Counted from the first letter of the stretch, positions 31,734 to 40,111 are shown. The stretch: 64,000 bases of DNA from JAKPAM01 sp047601745 (GCA_047601745.1 JASGIS010000001.1:6262001-6326000), one strand, 5' to 3'. Made by a program: numbers and translations. The notes: generated from the sequence alone by a model not told the origin.

Positions 31734-32084
31734 CGTGCCGGCGCATGAGTTCTGCGACCCGCTCCCGGCCGACACGCATCGAGAAAGCAAGCCAGCGATT
31801 TCTCCGCTTCCACGGCGGGAAAATCAACGGGCTGAAAGTTCAGCCGGTAGTGCTCGGCGACCTCGAGGCTGCGAACGCAACGCCATCCGCGTTTCGAACG
31901 CGCGTGGAGCCGCGCAGATCCGGCAGCCAGGGCCCGAACCCTTTCCCCGACCCCCCCGTGGCACCCCCTTTTCGTGCGCAGGAAAGGCACTGGCGCCGCG
32001 CCGGCACCATCACGCTTGGACGCGAGCGCGATTTTGCGCTCAAGCCTCCTTTCGATGCGCGATGCCAGACGCAGGCAATGAGCC
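31734..32084. other. 351-bp block without a convincing gene
   Basis: No frame on either strand here has a good start, coding bias and recognisable product. The block contains a C-rich run near 31950, several small GC hairpins (for example GAGCGC/GCGCTC near 32020-32042) and minus-strand frames giving Arg/Ser-rich peptides. It may be a structured untranslated region or decayed sequence. Confidence 0.4.
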
Positions 32085-32483
32085 ATGACGACTGATCCGC
32101 TGGCCCGCGTCTTCCCGCCGAACACAGACGGTCGCCCGATGCTGATCGAGCCGATCGATCGCGAGCAACGCGTCGCGGCCATTGCGATCGTAGCAGCATG
32201 CCTGTCGCGCGGCGAGCCGGCGCCCCCGGCGCTTGGCCGCTTCGTCGGTCGTTCCCTGGCGCAATGGCTGGCCGATGGTGGTGATCTGGCCCGCGACCAT
32301 CTGAAGGTCGCACCAGTACGCGGATCACGTGCGACGCCGAGCGCGCTCGCCCGCCGCATGTTCGAAGGAAAGCCCGCGGCGCCGGCCGGCACTGCCCGAG
32401 CGTCTTTCCCTCATCGCGATGACAGCAATGCGGCACCGATTGGCGCACGATCTGCTCATGAGCAACCGCCTGACCATCGATGA
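32085..32483 (+). CDS. hypothetical phage-element protein, 132 residues
   Basis: The N-terminal 85 residues look folded: PMLIEPIDREQRVAAIAIVA, then CLSRGEPAPPALGRFVGRSL and LADGGDLARDHLKV. The C-terminus is Ala/Arg/His-rich and probably disordered, or the frame continues past the true end. No family is recognised. The start is poorly supported by ribosome binding signals. It overlaps the next small gene by 26 bases. Confidence 0.5.
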   Translation: MTTDPLARVFPPNTDGRPMLIEPIDREQRVAAIAIVAACLSRGEPAPPALGRFVGRSLAQWLADGGDLARDHLKVAPVRGSRATPSALARRMFEGKPAAPAGTARASFPHRDDSNAAPIGARSAHEQPPDHR

Positions 32484-32679
32484 CCGGCTGAACATCACCG
32501 TCGATGCCGACGGCATGACGGCGGGCATTCAACTCGACCCGGACAACGCACTGGCCGCCGCCGATCTGCTGCGGCACTTCGCCGAGCTCCAGATGCTCAA
32601 CCCGGCGCCCGTTGCACGCCCCCCTTCCCTTTCGAAGACATCACGGACTGACGACGATGGCAATCCCCTCCTCGGTTAA
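32458..32679 (+). CDS. small hypothetical protein, 73 residues
   Basis: MSNRLTIDDRLNITVDADGM and IQLDPDNALAAADLLRHFAE suggest a small alpha/beta protein. The C-terminus overlaps the start of the following large gene by 23 bases. No match to a known family. The coding assignment rests on codon pattern and position. Confidence 0.45.
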   Translation: MSNRLTIDDRLNITVDADGMTAGIQLDPDNALAAADLLRHFAELQMLNPAPVARPPSLSKTSRTDDDGNPLLG

Positions 32680-34375
32680 CTCCATGCACTCGGATGAAGC
32701 GCTGATCGGCGGCCGCTACGACCTTGCGTCCGACCCGATCGTTGCGCTCGGCGCCGGCCTGCTCGGCGGGCGCGGCACGTTCGCCAATCGGCTCGGCCAA
32801 GGCATCGACAGCGCCATGCAGGTCAACCAGCAAGGGCAGCGGCTGCGGATGCAGCAGCAACTGGCGAACGCCCAGCTCACCAAGTACCAGGCTGAAATGG
32901 CCGAGGCGCAGCGCAAGCGCGACGCGGAAGCCGCGCGAATGGATGTTCGCCGGTCCGTCTATGGGCCGACCTCAACGACCGGTCCAGTGCAGGCCGGCAC
33001 GAGCGGCGATGGATCCGCCTCTCCCGGCACCGCTGCGACGGGATGGAAGGAGTTCGCCACGAACGCCGTCAGCTCGCTTTCGCGCACCCTGAGGCCAGGC
33101 CAGGACGCGCTGCTGCGTCTGGCCGAGGCTGGTGCGCTCGAGTCGACCGACATCGCCCTGTACAACGCGTTTCAGCCGCGCACCGTGCAACCGGGCACCT
33201 ACCAGGAAGGCCCGGACGGCCGGCGCGAATACGTCGCCGACCCGACCAAGGGATACAGCTTCGACGGCACGAAGGTCGGCGTGCTCCCCGGCTACACGGA
33301 GTCGAATGCCGACATCAGGGGCAAGGAGGCCGAAGCGGTCGAGCGCGCCAAGGCCGACTACGGCACCCCGCTCAGCATCACGCCGGCCGGTGGCGGCCCG
33401 CCGAGGATGATGACGCCGCGCCAGGCGTCCGACTACCTGACCGGCCGGACATCGCCCCCGCCGCCGGCCGCGACGCCCCCCGGCAGATCGCCGGTGCAGG
33501 CGTCGCCAGACACCTATGGGCGCATGCTCAACGACGAATTCCTGCGGGCCGCGCAGGACCTGGAAAGCGGCGACCCGAACCGCATGCTGAAGGGCCGCAG
33601 CGCGATGTCGGCGATCGAGGCGGATGCCAAGGCACGCGGCATTGAGCTGCGCGCGCAGATCCCCGCAGGAACCAGCGGCGGCCCGCCGCCGAGTCAGCCC
33701 GGCGCGATCCCGGGCGTCCCGGTGCAGTCGCCGGCAACCGCCGAGGCAGCCAAGACGACGGCGCAACTCGATGCGCAGTCGCTGAGCAAGTGGGAGGGAC
33801 AGATTCCCGCGCTGACCTCTACGCTCAAGCGCCTCGAAAGGATGAGGGAGCAAGCGCAGAGCGGCTCGCTGTACGCCAATGCCGGCGCCGAAGCGAAGTT
33901 GCAATTCGCGAGCCTCGCACAGGCGATAGGCATCCCGATCGACGTGGAGCGCGCCGCGCAATCCGAGGTCTACCTCGCCAACGTCGCGGAGATGGTGAAA
34001 GAGCGACTGGCGTCCGGCGCGTACGGCGCAGGAACCGGCGTCTCGAACGTCGACCTGCTCGCGGCGAATCGGCCGCTGCCCGAACTGACGAAGACGCCGC
34101 AGGGGCGCCTGATGCTCATCGACGCACTGGTCGCCGACACGCAGGACGCGCTCAAGGGTGTCCAGGGGGCACGCAGCTACTACGACAGCAACAACAGCAG
34201 CCTGCGCGGTTACCGCTGGCCCGGCGAGGATCGTGCGCGACCGAAGTCGGCCGACGGCGCGCAGCCCGGCAGTCTCGTCGACAAAGCCCGCGCAGCCATC
34301 GCCAGCGGCGCGCCGCGACAGGCGATCGTCGATCGGCTCGAGAAGCAATACGGCATCACCAACCACGGACTTTGA
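32657..34375 (+). CDS. phage virion internal / DNA ejection-type protein
   Basis: 572 residues, Ala/Gln-rich. An N-terminal amphipathic coiled-coil stretch (QQGQRLRMQQQLANAQLTKY, EMAEAQRKRDAEAARM) is followed by Pro/Gly-rich linkers, including SPPPPAATPPGRSP, and a helical C-terminal domain ending SLVDKARAAIASGAPRQAIV. The composition and the position just before another internal protein gene match podovirus-like ejection or internal core proteins. There is no enzyme motif. The gene appears intact although the surrounding capsid genes are missing. Confidence 0.6.
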   Translation: MAIPSSVNSMHSDEALIGGRYDLASDPIVALGAGLLGGRGTFANRLGQGIDSAMQVNQQGQRLRMQQQLANAQLTKYQAEMAEAQRKRDAEAARMDVRRSVYGPTSTTGPVQAGTSGDGSASPGTAATGWKEFATNAVSSLSRTLRPGQDALLRLAEAGALESTDIALYNAFQPRTVQPGTYQEGPDGRREYVADPTKGYSFDGTKVGVLPGYTESNADIRGKEAEAVERAKADYGTPLSITPAGGGPPRMMTPRQASDYLTGRTSPPPPAATPPGRSPVQASPDTYGRMLNDEFLRAAQDLESGDPNRMLKGRSAMSAIEADAKARGIELRAQIPAGTSGGPPPSQPGAIPGVPVQSPATAEAAKTTAQLDAQSLSKWEGQIPALTSTLKRLERMREQAQSGSLYANAGAEAKLQFASLAQAIGIPIDVERAAQSEVYLANVAEMVKERLASGAYGAGTGVSNVDLLAANRPLPELTKTPQGRLMLIDALVADTQDALKGVQGARSYYDSNNSSLRGYRWPGEDRARPKSADGAQPGSLVDKARAAIASGAPRQAIVDRLEKQYGITNHGL

Positions 34376-34377
34376 TC

Positions 34378-35997
34378 ATGGCTGGCGAATTCGACGACCT
34401 CATCCCCAAGCGCAACGGCGGTCCCTTCGACGACCTGATTCCCGCCGTCAAGATGGGCGACGCCAACGCCTACCGGCCGCCCGTGCCGGATCACGGCGAC
34501 CCGGGCGTCTGGGGGGCGCTCAAAGCCGGCGCGAGCCATCGCCTGGACCGGCTCGCCGACGGCCTTGTGCAGGGCTATCACACCCTGCGCGGCGGGCCCG
34601 ACAGCGAAGCGGTGTTGCGCGGACTCAAAGCCAACCGGCAATCCGAGGATGAAGGCTACGAAAGGCTGCGGGCGAAACGGCCGATTGCGACGGGAGTAGG
34701 GAGCGAGCTACCGCTGGCGCCGCTCTGGTTCCTGCCCGGCGGCCAGAGCACCGCGCTCGCGCGCCTCGCCGCGCCCGCGGCGATCGAGGCGGGCGTCGAG
34801 GGGGCGTCCTACGGCTCGGTCGGCGAGCGGACCAAGAACGCGGCGGTTGGCGCCTTGGAAGGGGCAGCGGGCGGCGTAGTGGGCGAGGCTCTGTCGCGGG
34901 TCGTGCGGCCGCTCGCGCGGACCAATGCGCCGCAACAGGGGGTGCTCGACGCGGCCGAACGACTGGACTTCCCGTTGACGGCCGGCCAGCGTTCGGGCTC
35001 GGTTCCGGTGCAGCGGGTCGAGGACTACCTCGTCAACGCGCCGGGCAGCTACGGACGCATGGCGAACATGCAGCAGCGCCAGCAGGCGGCGGTGAACCGT
35101 GCGGCGTCCCGCTCGATCGGCCAGGACGCCGACGCGGTCACGCAGGACGTGTTGCGGGCCGGCCGCGAAGGGCTGGCGGCCACGCGCGACACGCTGCGAA
35201 ACAGCGCCCAGGTCTCGCCGGTGCATCCGGATCTGCTGTCGTCGATCAACAAGGCCGAGGCGCTGGCCACCCAAGGCCCCAAGTCGCTGCGCGCCGACAG
35301 CAAGACCATGGGCATCATCGACGACTTCAAGGAGTTCGTCACGAGCGCCGCCGGTCCGATGGACGGCAAGCAGTATCAGACCTGGCGCACGATGCTGAAC
35401 AACGAGGCCGACAAGGCGTTCAAGGCCGGCGACGCCAACAAGGGCGACGTCTACCGCGAGCTGCTGGATGGTCTGGACGCCGTCGCGCGCCGTGCCGATC
35501 CGAAGTCGTGGGCGGCCAACGATCGCGGCTTCGCGTCGCTGCGCATCCTTGAACAGCCGAACGTCGTCAACGAAGCGACCGGCAACGTGAGCCCGAAGTC
35601 CGCCGCCGCGTCGTTCTATCGCAAGTACGGCCCGACCGCCAAGGAGGGCAATCTACCGGGTGAACTGCAGGACATCGCGCTGATCGGTAAGGGCATCCGC
35701 CAATACCCGGAGGGCTCACAGACCGCGTCGCGCGCGATGATGGGCGGCCTGCTGGCGGCGGGCGGCGGCGGCGCATTCGTGAACCCGGCGGCGGCATCGG
35801 TGCTGGGCGTGCCGATCCTGAACAACGCGCTCGCGCGGATTCTCGCCTCGCCGGGCAGCTCACGGTATCTCGCCGAGGGGCTGCTGGGCGGCAGCGCGCA
35901 GGACGCGGCGGTGTTCGCCGCGCGCCGCGCCGGGCTTATCGGTGGGCTTTCTGCGCCGAGCGCCGCGACTGCGCCAACGATGGCTTTCGACCGGTGA
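34378..35997 (+). CDS. phage virion-associated protein with FDDLIP repeats
   Basis: 539 residues. The N-terminus contains FDDLIP twice (residues 5-10 and 17-22), a short repeated motif I associate with internal or ejected virion proteins. A glycine-rich hydrophobic segment (about 135-170) could insert in membrane, then long helices follow, and a second Gly/Ala-rich hydrophobic segment MMGGLLAAGGGGAFVNPAAA sits near the C-terminus. It begins 3 bases after the preceding gene stops, so the two form one unit. No catalytic motif seen. Confidence 0.6.
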   Translation: MAGEFDDLIPKRNGGPFDDLIPAVKMGDANAYRPPVPDHGDPGVWGALKAGASHRLDRLADGLVQGYHTLRGGPDSEAVLRGLKANRQSEDEGYERLRAKRPIATGVGSELPLAPLWFLPGGQSTALARLAAPAAIEAGVEGASYGSVGERTKNAAVGALEGAAGGVVGEALSRVVRPLARTNAPQQGVLDAAERLDFPLTAGQRSGSVPVQRVEDYLVNAPGSYGRMANMQQRQQAAVNRAASRSIGQDADAVTQDVLRAGREGLAATRDTLRNSAQVSPVHPDLLSSINKAEALATQGPKSLRADSKTMGIIDDFKEFVTSAAGPMDGKQYQTWRTMLNNEADKAFKAGDANKGDVYRELLDGLDAVARRADPKSWAANDRGFASLRILEQPNVVNEATGNVSPKSAAASFYRKYGPTAKEGNLPGELQDIALIGKGIRQYPEGSQTASRAMMGGLLAAGGGGAFVNPAAASVLGVPILNNALARILASPGSSRYLAEGLLGGSAQDAAVFAARRAGLIGGLSAPSAATAPTMAFDR

Positions 35998-36178
35998 ACT
36001 GAAATAGCAGGATCTGACCGAGCGACATCGACCAGTAATGCCCGAACCACCTCATCCCGGCAACCTCGCTCATCCATCGACCGAGCACCGCGCGCAGAGC
36101 TCCGACGATCACGCCCCACAGCAGCGGACGAACGATCGCCAGCACGGCGACGGTGGCAATGGCGGCTTCGATCCTCAT
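35936..36178 (-). CDS. possible small membrane protein (antisense to end of virion gene)
   Basis: 80 residues. Two hydrophobic segments, IEAAIATVAVLAIVRPLLWG and WSMSLGQILLFQF, flank a basic loop, and the tail is Arg/Lys/Gln-rich, a layout compatible with a holin-like or small anchor protein. It overlaps the 3' end of the plus-strand virion gene by 62 bases and lacks a clear ribosome site. Alternatively the 220-bp gap here is simply non-coding. Confidence 0.3.
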   Translation of the reverse strand: MRIEAAIATVAVLAIVRPLLWGVIVGALRAVLGRWMSEVAGMRWFGHYWSMSLGQILLFQFTGRKPSLAQSRRSAQKAHR

Positions 36179-36217
36179 GGCGCCGATTGTGCGATCGCGA
36201 GCGACATAACGTCCATC

Positions 36218-36553
36218 ATGGACATCGATCCAGCCGCACTGATCGATATGCTGGCCAGGATGCAGTGGCAGATCAGCCAACAGCAGCAGCAAATCGACGC
36301 GCTCGCACAAGACAACGCGCGCCTGATGGCTGCTGTCGAATCACACGAAACCGAGCTTCTCGCCACTGTCACGTACATGATCACCGACACCGACCGGCTG
36401 CGAGTCGCCGGCTTCGTCGTCAACGATCTGCGATCGCGGCAATCGCCCGCAGCGATCGAGTACGGCTCCTGCCTGCTGGCCACGTTGCGCGGCCTCGGAG
36501 CCCTCATTCAAGACGTTGCCGAGGCCGATGAAACGCGCGGCCCGACGCACTGA
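36218..36553 (+). CDS. hypothetical protein with N-terminal coiled coil
   Basis: 111 residues from MDIDPAALIDMLARMQWQIS. QQQQQIDALAQDNARLMAAV is a strong coiled coil, followed by a folded region RVAGFVVNDLRSRQSPAAIE. The frame is open 60 codons upstream, but that portion is low-complexity and I prefer this start. It ends 14 bp before the terminase small subunit gene, a common place for small accessory packaging genes. Confidence 0.5.
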   Translation: MDIDPAALIDMLARMQWQISQQQQQIDALAQDNARLMAAVESHETELLATVTYMITDTDRLRVAGFVVNDLRSRQSPAAIEYGSCLLATLRGLGALIQDVAEADETRGPTH

Positions 36554-36567
36554 TCGACATCCTCATC

Positions 36568-36978
36568 ATGACGGGCCGCCCTTCCGACTACTCCTCCAAG
36601 TTGGCCTCGACGATCTGCGAGCGCATCGCGGAAGGCGAGAGCCTTCGCCAGATCTGTGCCGACACCGGCATGCCTGCGCGTTCGACCGTGATGCGTTGGA
36701 TCAACGGGCATGCCGAATTCCGCAACCAATACGCGCTCGCGCGAGAGATGCAGTCCGAGTTGATGGCCGATGAAATCGTCGGCATTGCTGATGCGTGCTT
36801 GGGCGATGCCGACTCGGTGCACCGTGCCCGCCTGCGCATCGATGCCCGCAAATGGTTGATGGCCAAGCTGCTACCGAAGAAGTACGGCGATCGCATCACC
36901 CAGGAGCACACCGGCCCCAATGGCGGCCCGGTGACCGTCGAGCGCATCGAGCGCACGATCGTCGACCCCAAGCGATGA
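36568..36978 (+). CDS. terminase small subunit (first copy)
   Basis: 136 residues. GRPSDYSSKLASTICERIAE, then ICADTGMPARSTVMRWINGH, is the N-terminal helix-turn-helix that recognises the phage packaging site. RLRIDARKWLMAKLLPKKYG is the conserved block before the C-terminus, which carries the usual NGGPVTVERIERTIVDP end. Such proteins deliver DNA to the large terminase. A second, divergent copy follows 53 bp downstream. Confidence 0.82.
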   Translation: MTGRPSDYSSKLASTICERIAEGESLRQICADTGMPARSTVMRWINGHAEFRNQYALAREMQSELMADEIVGIADACLGDADSVHRARLRIDARKWLMAKLLPKKYGDRITQEHTGPNGGPVTVERIERTIVDPKR

Positions 36979-37031
36979 GCCTCTCGCCTTGTTGCACCCC
37001 CTAAAGACCGACAACCCGAGGATTCCCATCG

Positions 37032-37454
37032 ATGGCTCCGCCGCCGAAATGGAAAGACGAGTACCTGCGCATCGCCGCGCATGCCTGCCGGCTGGGCGCG
37101 ACCGACGCGGACGTCGCCGACATGTTCCACGTGAGCGTGCGAACCTTGCAGTATTGGAAGGCGGACAAGCCTGGCCTGGTCGAGGCAATGCGGGTCGCCA
37201 AAGACGAGGCCGATGCCAGGGTGGAACGCTCGCTTTACGAGCGCGCCATCGGCTATGAGCATCCGGAAATAGACATCCGCGTTGTTGGCGGGCAGATCGT
37301 TCAGACCGAAATCCGCAAGCATTACCCGCCCGACACGACCGCGGCGATCTTCTGGCTCAAGAATAGGCAACCGAGGCGCTGGCGCGACAGGACGACCACT
37401 GAGCACACCGGCGAAGGCGGCGGGCCGATCCGCGTCTATGAGGTGCCGATTTGA
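37032..37454 (+). CDS. terminase small subunit (second, divergent copy)
   Basis: 140 residues. YLRIAAHACRLGATDADVAD, then MFHVSVRTLQYW, is a helix-turn-helix, followed by VERSLYERAIGYEHPEIDIR and KHYPPDTTAAIFWLKNRQPR followed by W-R-D, the standard terminase small-subunit end. Its stop overlaps a TTG that starts the truncated large-subunit frame (TTGA at 37451-37454). Two unlike small subunits in a row is unusual; one may come from a different phage. Confidence 0.82.
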   Translation: MAPPPKWKDEYLRIAAHACRLGATDADVADMFHVSVRTLQYWKADKPGLVEAMRVAKDEADARVERSLYERAIGYEHPEIDIRVVGGQIVQTEIRKHYPPDTTAAIFWLKNRQPRRWRDRTTTEHTGEGGGPIRVYEVPI

Positions 37455-37561
37455 GCGCCGAGCCGCAGGTCATCAGCTACAAGTCGCCCGGCCCGACCGC
37501 CGACCGTTACCTGCGCGGCGTCTATCGGCAGGACGTGTTGACGTACATTCCCATTCGATAG
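37451..37561 (+). pseudogene. terminase large subunit, 5' stump
   Basis: A TTG start overlapping the small-subunit stop opens a 36-codon frame. It begins with ISYKSPGPTADRYLRGVYRQ, the position and style of the extreme N-terminus of phage large terminases of the ISYxxPGPxxxxFxxS type. It runs into TAG at 37559-37561 with no Walker A or nuclease motif. The remaining roughly 450 residues are absent, and the sequence switches to an oppositely oriented lipoprotein gene. This marks a deletion junction near 37.53 kb. Confidence 0.65.
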
Positions 37562-37953
37562 CTCTGGCAGTTGATGGGACGCGGCGGAGGTGGAGCAAAC
37601 ATCGGCGCCGGGGCGATGAGCGCCGGACGAGCCATCATGCCGGCACCAACGCTCATGATCGCCGCGCTGCGTGCCGCTTCTTCCTGGGCGGCTGCGGCGC
37701 GTTGTTGCGCGCGGACTTGCAAGATTCCCGAGAACTGAGCGCAGCTCTCGCCGCGGCGATTGAGTTCGTTGACGACAATGGGCTTACCAGGGTGCCCGCC
37801 AGACCAATCGACATAGGCCTGGCATAGTTCCAGGCTTGGCGCAGCCTCGGCGCGTTGCTGCAGCCGTATGGCATCTGCTTGCGTCCACTGAGGCGCGGTG
37901 GCGCACCCAGATACGAGAAGCGTGACCGCCAATGAAACCAGGGGTTTGAGCAT
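37522..37953 (-). CDS. small lipoprotein
   Basis: 143 residues. MLKPLVSLAVTLLVSGC is a lipoprotein signal with LVSG-Cys as lipobox. The mature part has several Cys residues and an Ala/Pro-rich C-terminus (PAPMFAPPPPRPINCQSYRM). I chose the ATG at 37953 over the one at 37959 because AAGGAG then sits at a proper 6-base spacing. Its 3' end overlaps the terminase stump. It could be a lysogenic conversion or cargo gene; function unknown. Confidence 0.7.
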   Translation of the reverse strand: MLKPLVSLAVTLLVSGCATAPQWTQADAIRLQQRAEAAPSLELCQAYVDWSGGHPGKPIVVNELNRRGESCAQFSGILQVRAQQRAAAAQEEAARSAAIMSVGAGMMARPALIAPAPMFAPPPPRPINCQSYRMGMYVNTSCR

Positions 37954-38234
37954 GGACATCTCCTTGATGCCCCGACGGTAGCCGCTCGATCAACCGGCGG
38001 CCGTGCCGAAGATCACGCATCCTGACGGCAGGCGACGAGCGGTAGCGCGTGGTGATGGCCGGGATCCGTTCGCCTGTCTGCGCCCTGCGCCGATGGCCTC
38101 CAACATCTGGAGGCCGGCATCGCGCGAGCGCCGACCACCACCCTCGTTTGAAACGCGACCAGTCCGAGGCCTACGCCGCGGCACGATCAACGTGCGCGAA
38201 ACCGCGCACATCCCCAAGGGTGAGGCGGGCTGGG

Positions 38235-38522
38235 ATGGACCATCTCATCACGATCGAAAGCGGCGAACTCACCACAACCTCGCTGGCCGTTGCCAAGAAG
38301 TTCGAGAAGCGACACGACAACGTGCTTCGGGCGATCAAGCGATTGGAGTGCGACGCGGAATTCTCGCGCCTCAATTTTGAGGAGGTAATCCGCGAATTCC
38401 AGAACGGCAAGGGCGGCACCCAGAAGGGGCCGACCTATACCACCACACGCGACGGTTTCGCCGGCAGCCGGACGCTGCTTTCGGGCGCGCCACCGGTCGT
38501 CATCGACGCCCGTGGGCACTGA
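38235..38522 (+). pseudogene. Rha family phage regulatory protein, truncated
   Basis: 95 residues. ELTTTSLAVAKKFEKRHDNV and LRAIKRLE, then the FxxxYxD-like YTTTRDGFA region, match the N-terminal domain of phage Rha (pRha) regulators. In full proteins RDGF is followed by a hydrophobic LAMGFTGxxAxxWK segment. Here it changes at about 38462 into unrelated GSRTLLSGAPPVVIDARGH. The conserved C-terminal half is therefore missing and a recombination junction lies there. A short product might still be made. Confidence 0.65.
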
Positions 38523-38558
38523 CCTGCGGCCGCCGCCGGCTCCCGCTGATCGTTCGCG

Positions 38559-38780
38559 TCAAGATCGAGAGCGGGTCTTGATCGGCGAAGGCAGCGGACG
38601 GACGACCGGCGCCGGCCTGGCCTTTTGCGCTTGTGGCACCAAGTCATGCTCGAACACCACGATGCTACCGTCGGTGCGCAGTCGGAACGGAATGCCAAGG
38701 GCCCGCAGTTGCTGCTGCTGGGACGACCGCCGCTTGCGTCGAGTGAGTTCGACGATTTGCTCGTCGGAAAGGATGACCAT
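38559..38780 (-). CDS. DUF4224-like protein
   Basis: 73 residues. LSDEQIVELTRRKRRSSQQQ then LRALGIPFRLRTDGSIVV is a clear DUF4224 pattern. These are usually translated just before an integrase. Here the downstream direction (towards 38.2 kb) holds the broken Rha gene and no integrase, so the partner is probably lost. It lies on the opposite strand to the other DUF4224 gene at 26.5 kb. Confidence 0.75.
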   Translation of the reverse strand: MVILSDEQIVELTRRKRRSSQQQQLRALGIPFRLRTDGSIVVFEHDLVPQAQKARPAPVVRPLPSPIKTRSRS

Positions 38781-39142
38781 GGTGCTGACTCTACCGTTGC
38801 ATCGAGCGGCATCGGGACCCGAGGCTGTGGCCGCTTCCAACCTCGCGACACCTCGTAGGATCGGTGACAAGCGGCATTGCGGACATTCGCTCAGCAGATA
38901 GACACGTCACCTGCTGGCCCCGTTTCCGACCGCAGGCCGCATCCGCCACGACGTCGCCGAGGCGATCCTGCTGGCCGCGTGGGGCCTGGCCGTCACGCTT
39001 TTCGCATTCGCCTACGGTCGCCGGCAGCACCCGCCGTTGATCCACGCGCGTTCGCGCTGGCGCCGGCCGACCGACCATCCGTGATGAAATCCACGGACCG
39101 GACAACTTTCCGGGCAACTGCCGAGAGGGCTCAGATCACGCG
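38781..39142. other. gap of 362 bp, no supported gene
   Basis: A plus-strand frame ending with TGA near 39084 encodes a hydrophobic helix (EAILLAAWGLAVTLFAFAYG) but is preceded by a TAG near 38900 and has no ATG or GTG start. It looks like the remnant of a small membrane protein. Nothing else convincing was seen. Confidence 0.35.
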
Positions 39143-40111
39143 ATGAGCACTGCGAGTGCTTTGTTTACCCCCGTCCTCACCGTGATGGTGGACTACGGCA
39201 ACGCGCCATTTCTATGGTTAGTCGATAGCCCCGAGGAAGGCGGCGTCGGGCCGAACCTGTGCGATGGGAGCTATTGGGACGAATCCTTCCCAATCTCGGA
39301 AGGGCTTTGGCGCAAATTCGCCGACTGGGCCATCGAGTTCGACCGCACGGCGTTCTACTCCGACGATTTCAACGCCGATGATTGGGATTGGCCTGCCTTT
39401 CACGCACGCGGGCTGCAACTGTCCCGCTGGTTGAAGGAAGAAGTCGGCGCTGCGTATCGTGTCGTTTACGACAAACCTTTCGAAGACCCGAATCACCGCA
39501 TCGACGGACGCACGGAAATTCTCGCCGACGGCACGCTGCTGCCACTGCCGCCGTTTCGCAGTCCCTTCCCCGAGCCGCTTCGCTTCTGCGAACGTATCGT
39601 TTCCGGAGGGCAGACGGGTGCGGATCGCGGCGCGCTGGATTTCGCCATCAAGCACGGCTACCCGCACGGCGGGTGGGCACCGCATGGGCGTGAAGCCGAG
39701 GATGGCTGCATCCCACTGAAATACCAGCTCACCGAACTGGCCGATGGCGGCTACCGCCAGCGCACGCGCCGCAACGTGGAGGACAGCGATGGCACGCTGA
39801 TCGTCAATCTCGGTGAACTGGACGGCGGAACGCTGGCGACCCGAACCTTCGCAGAGCAGAGGAGAAAGCCGTACCTGGTCGTGCAGCTCGACACCGAGGT
39901 CACGGCGGACACCGCAGCCGGCGTACTTGTGTGGTTACGCGAGCACGCCATCACGACGCTGAATGTTGCAGGCCCACGCGAGAGCAAGCGACCGGGCATC
40001 CACCGCCTGACAGAGGAATTGCTGCAAGCCGTCGATGCCGCCCTTCACCAAGTGATGGCCGAAAGTGATGGCCGAGCTCGTGGCTGCTCGACGCGGCAAG
40101 CTGAAACCTGA
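39143..40111 (+). CDS. two-part protein: unknown N-terminal domain plus MoCo-carrier-like domain
   Basis: 322 residues. Residues about 150-295 match the putative molybdenum cofactor carrier family (Rossmann-like): RIVSGGQTGADRGALDFAIK, GWAPHGREAEDGCIP, and TRRNVEDSDGTLIVN. Residues 1-145 form a separate Trp- and acid-rich domain (DYGNAPFLWLVDSPEEGG, DWAIEFDRTAFYSDDFNADD) of unknown function. The carrier domain is normally a stand-alone protein of about 150 residues, so this is a fusion. It lies at the right side of the element and is probably cargo. Confidence 0.75.
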   Translation: MSTASALFTPVLTVMVDYGNAPFLWLVDSPEEGGVGPNLCDGSYWDESFPISEGLWRKFADWAIEFDRTAFYSDDFNADDWDWPAFHARGLQLSRWLKEEVGAAYRVVYDKPFEDPNHRIDGRTEILADGTLLPLPPFRSPFPEPLRFCERIVSGGQTGADRGALDFAIKHGYPHGGWAPHGREAEDGCIPLKYQLTELADGGYRQRTRRNVEDSDGTLIVNLGELDGGTLATRTFAEQRRKPYLVVQLDTEVTADTAAGVLVWLREHAITTLNVAGPRESKRPGIHRLTEELLQAVDAALHQVMAESDGRARGCSTRQAET

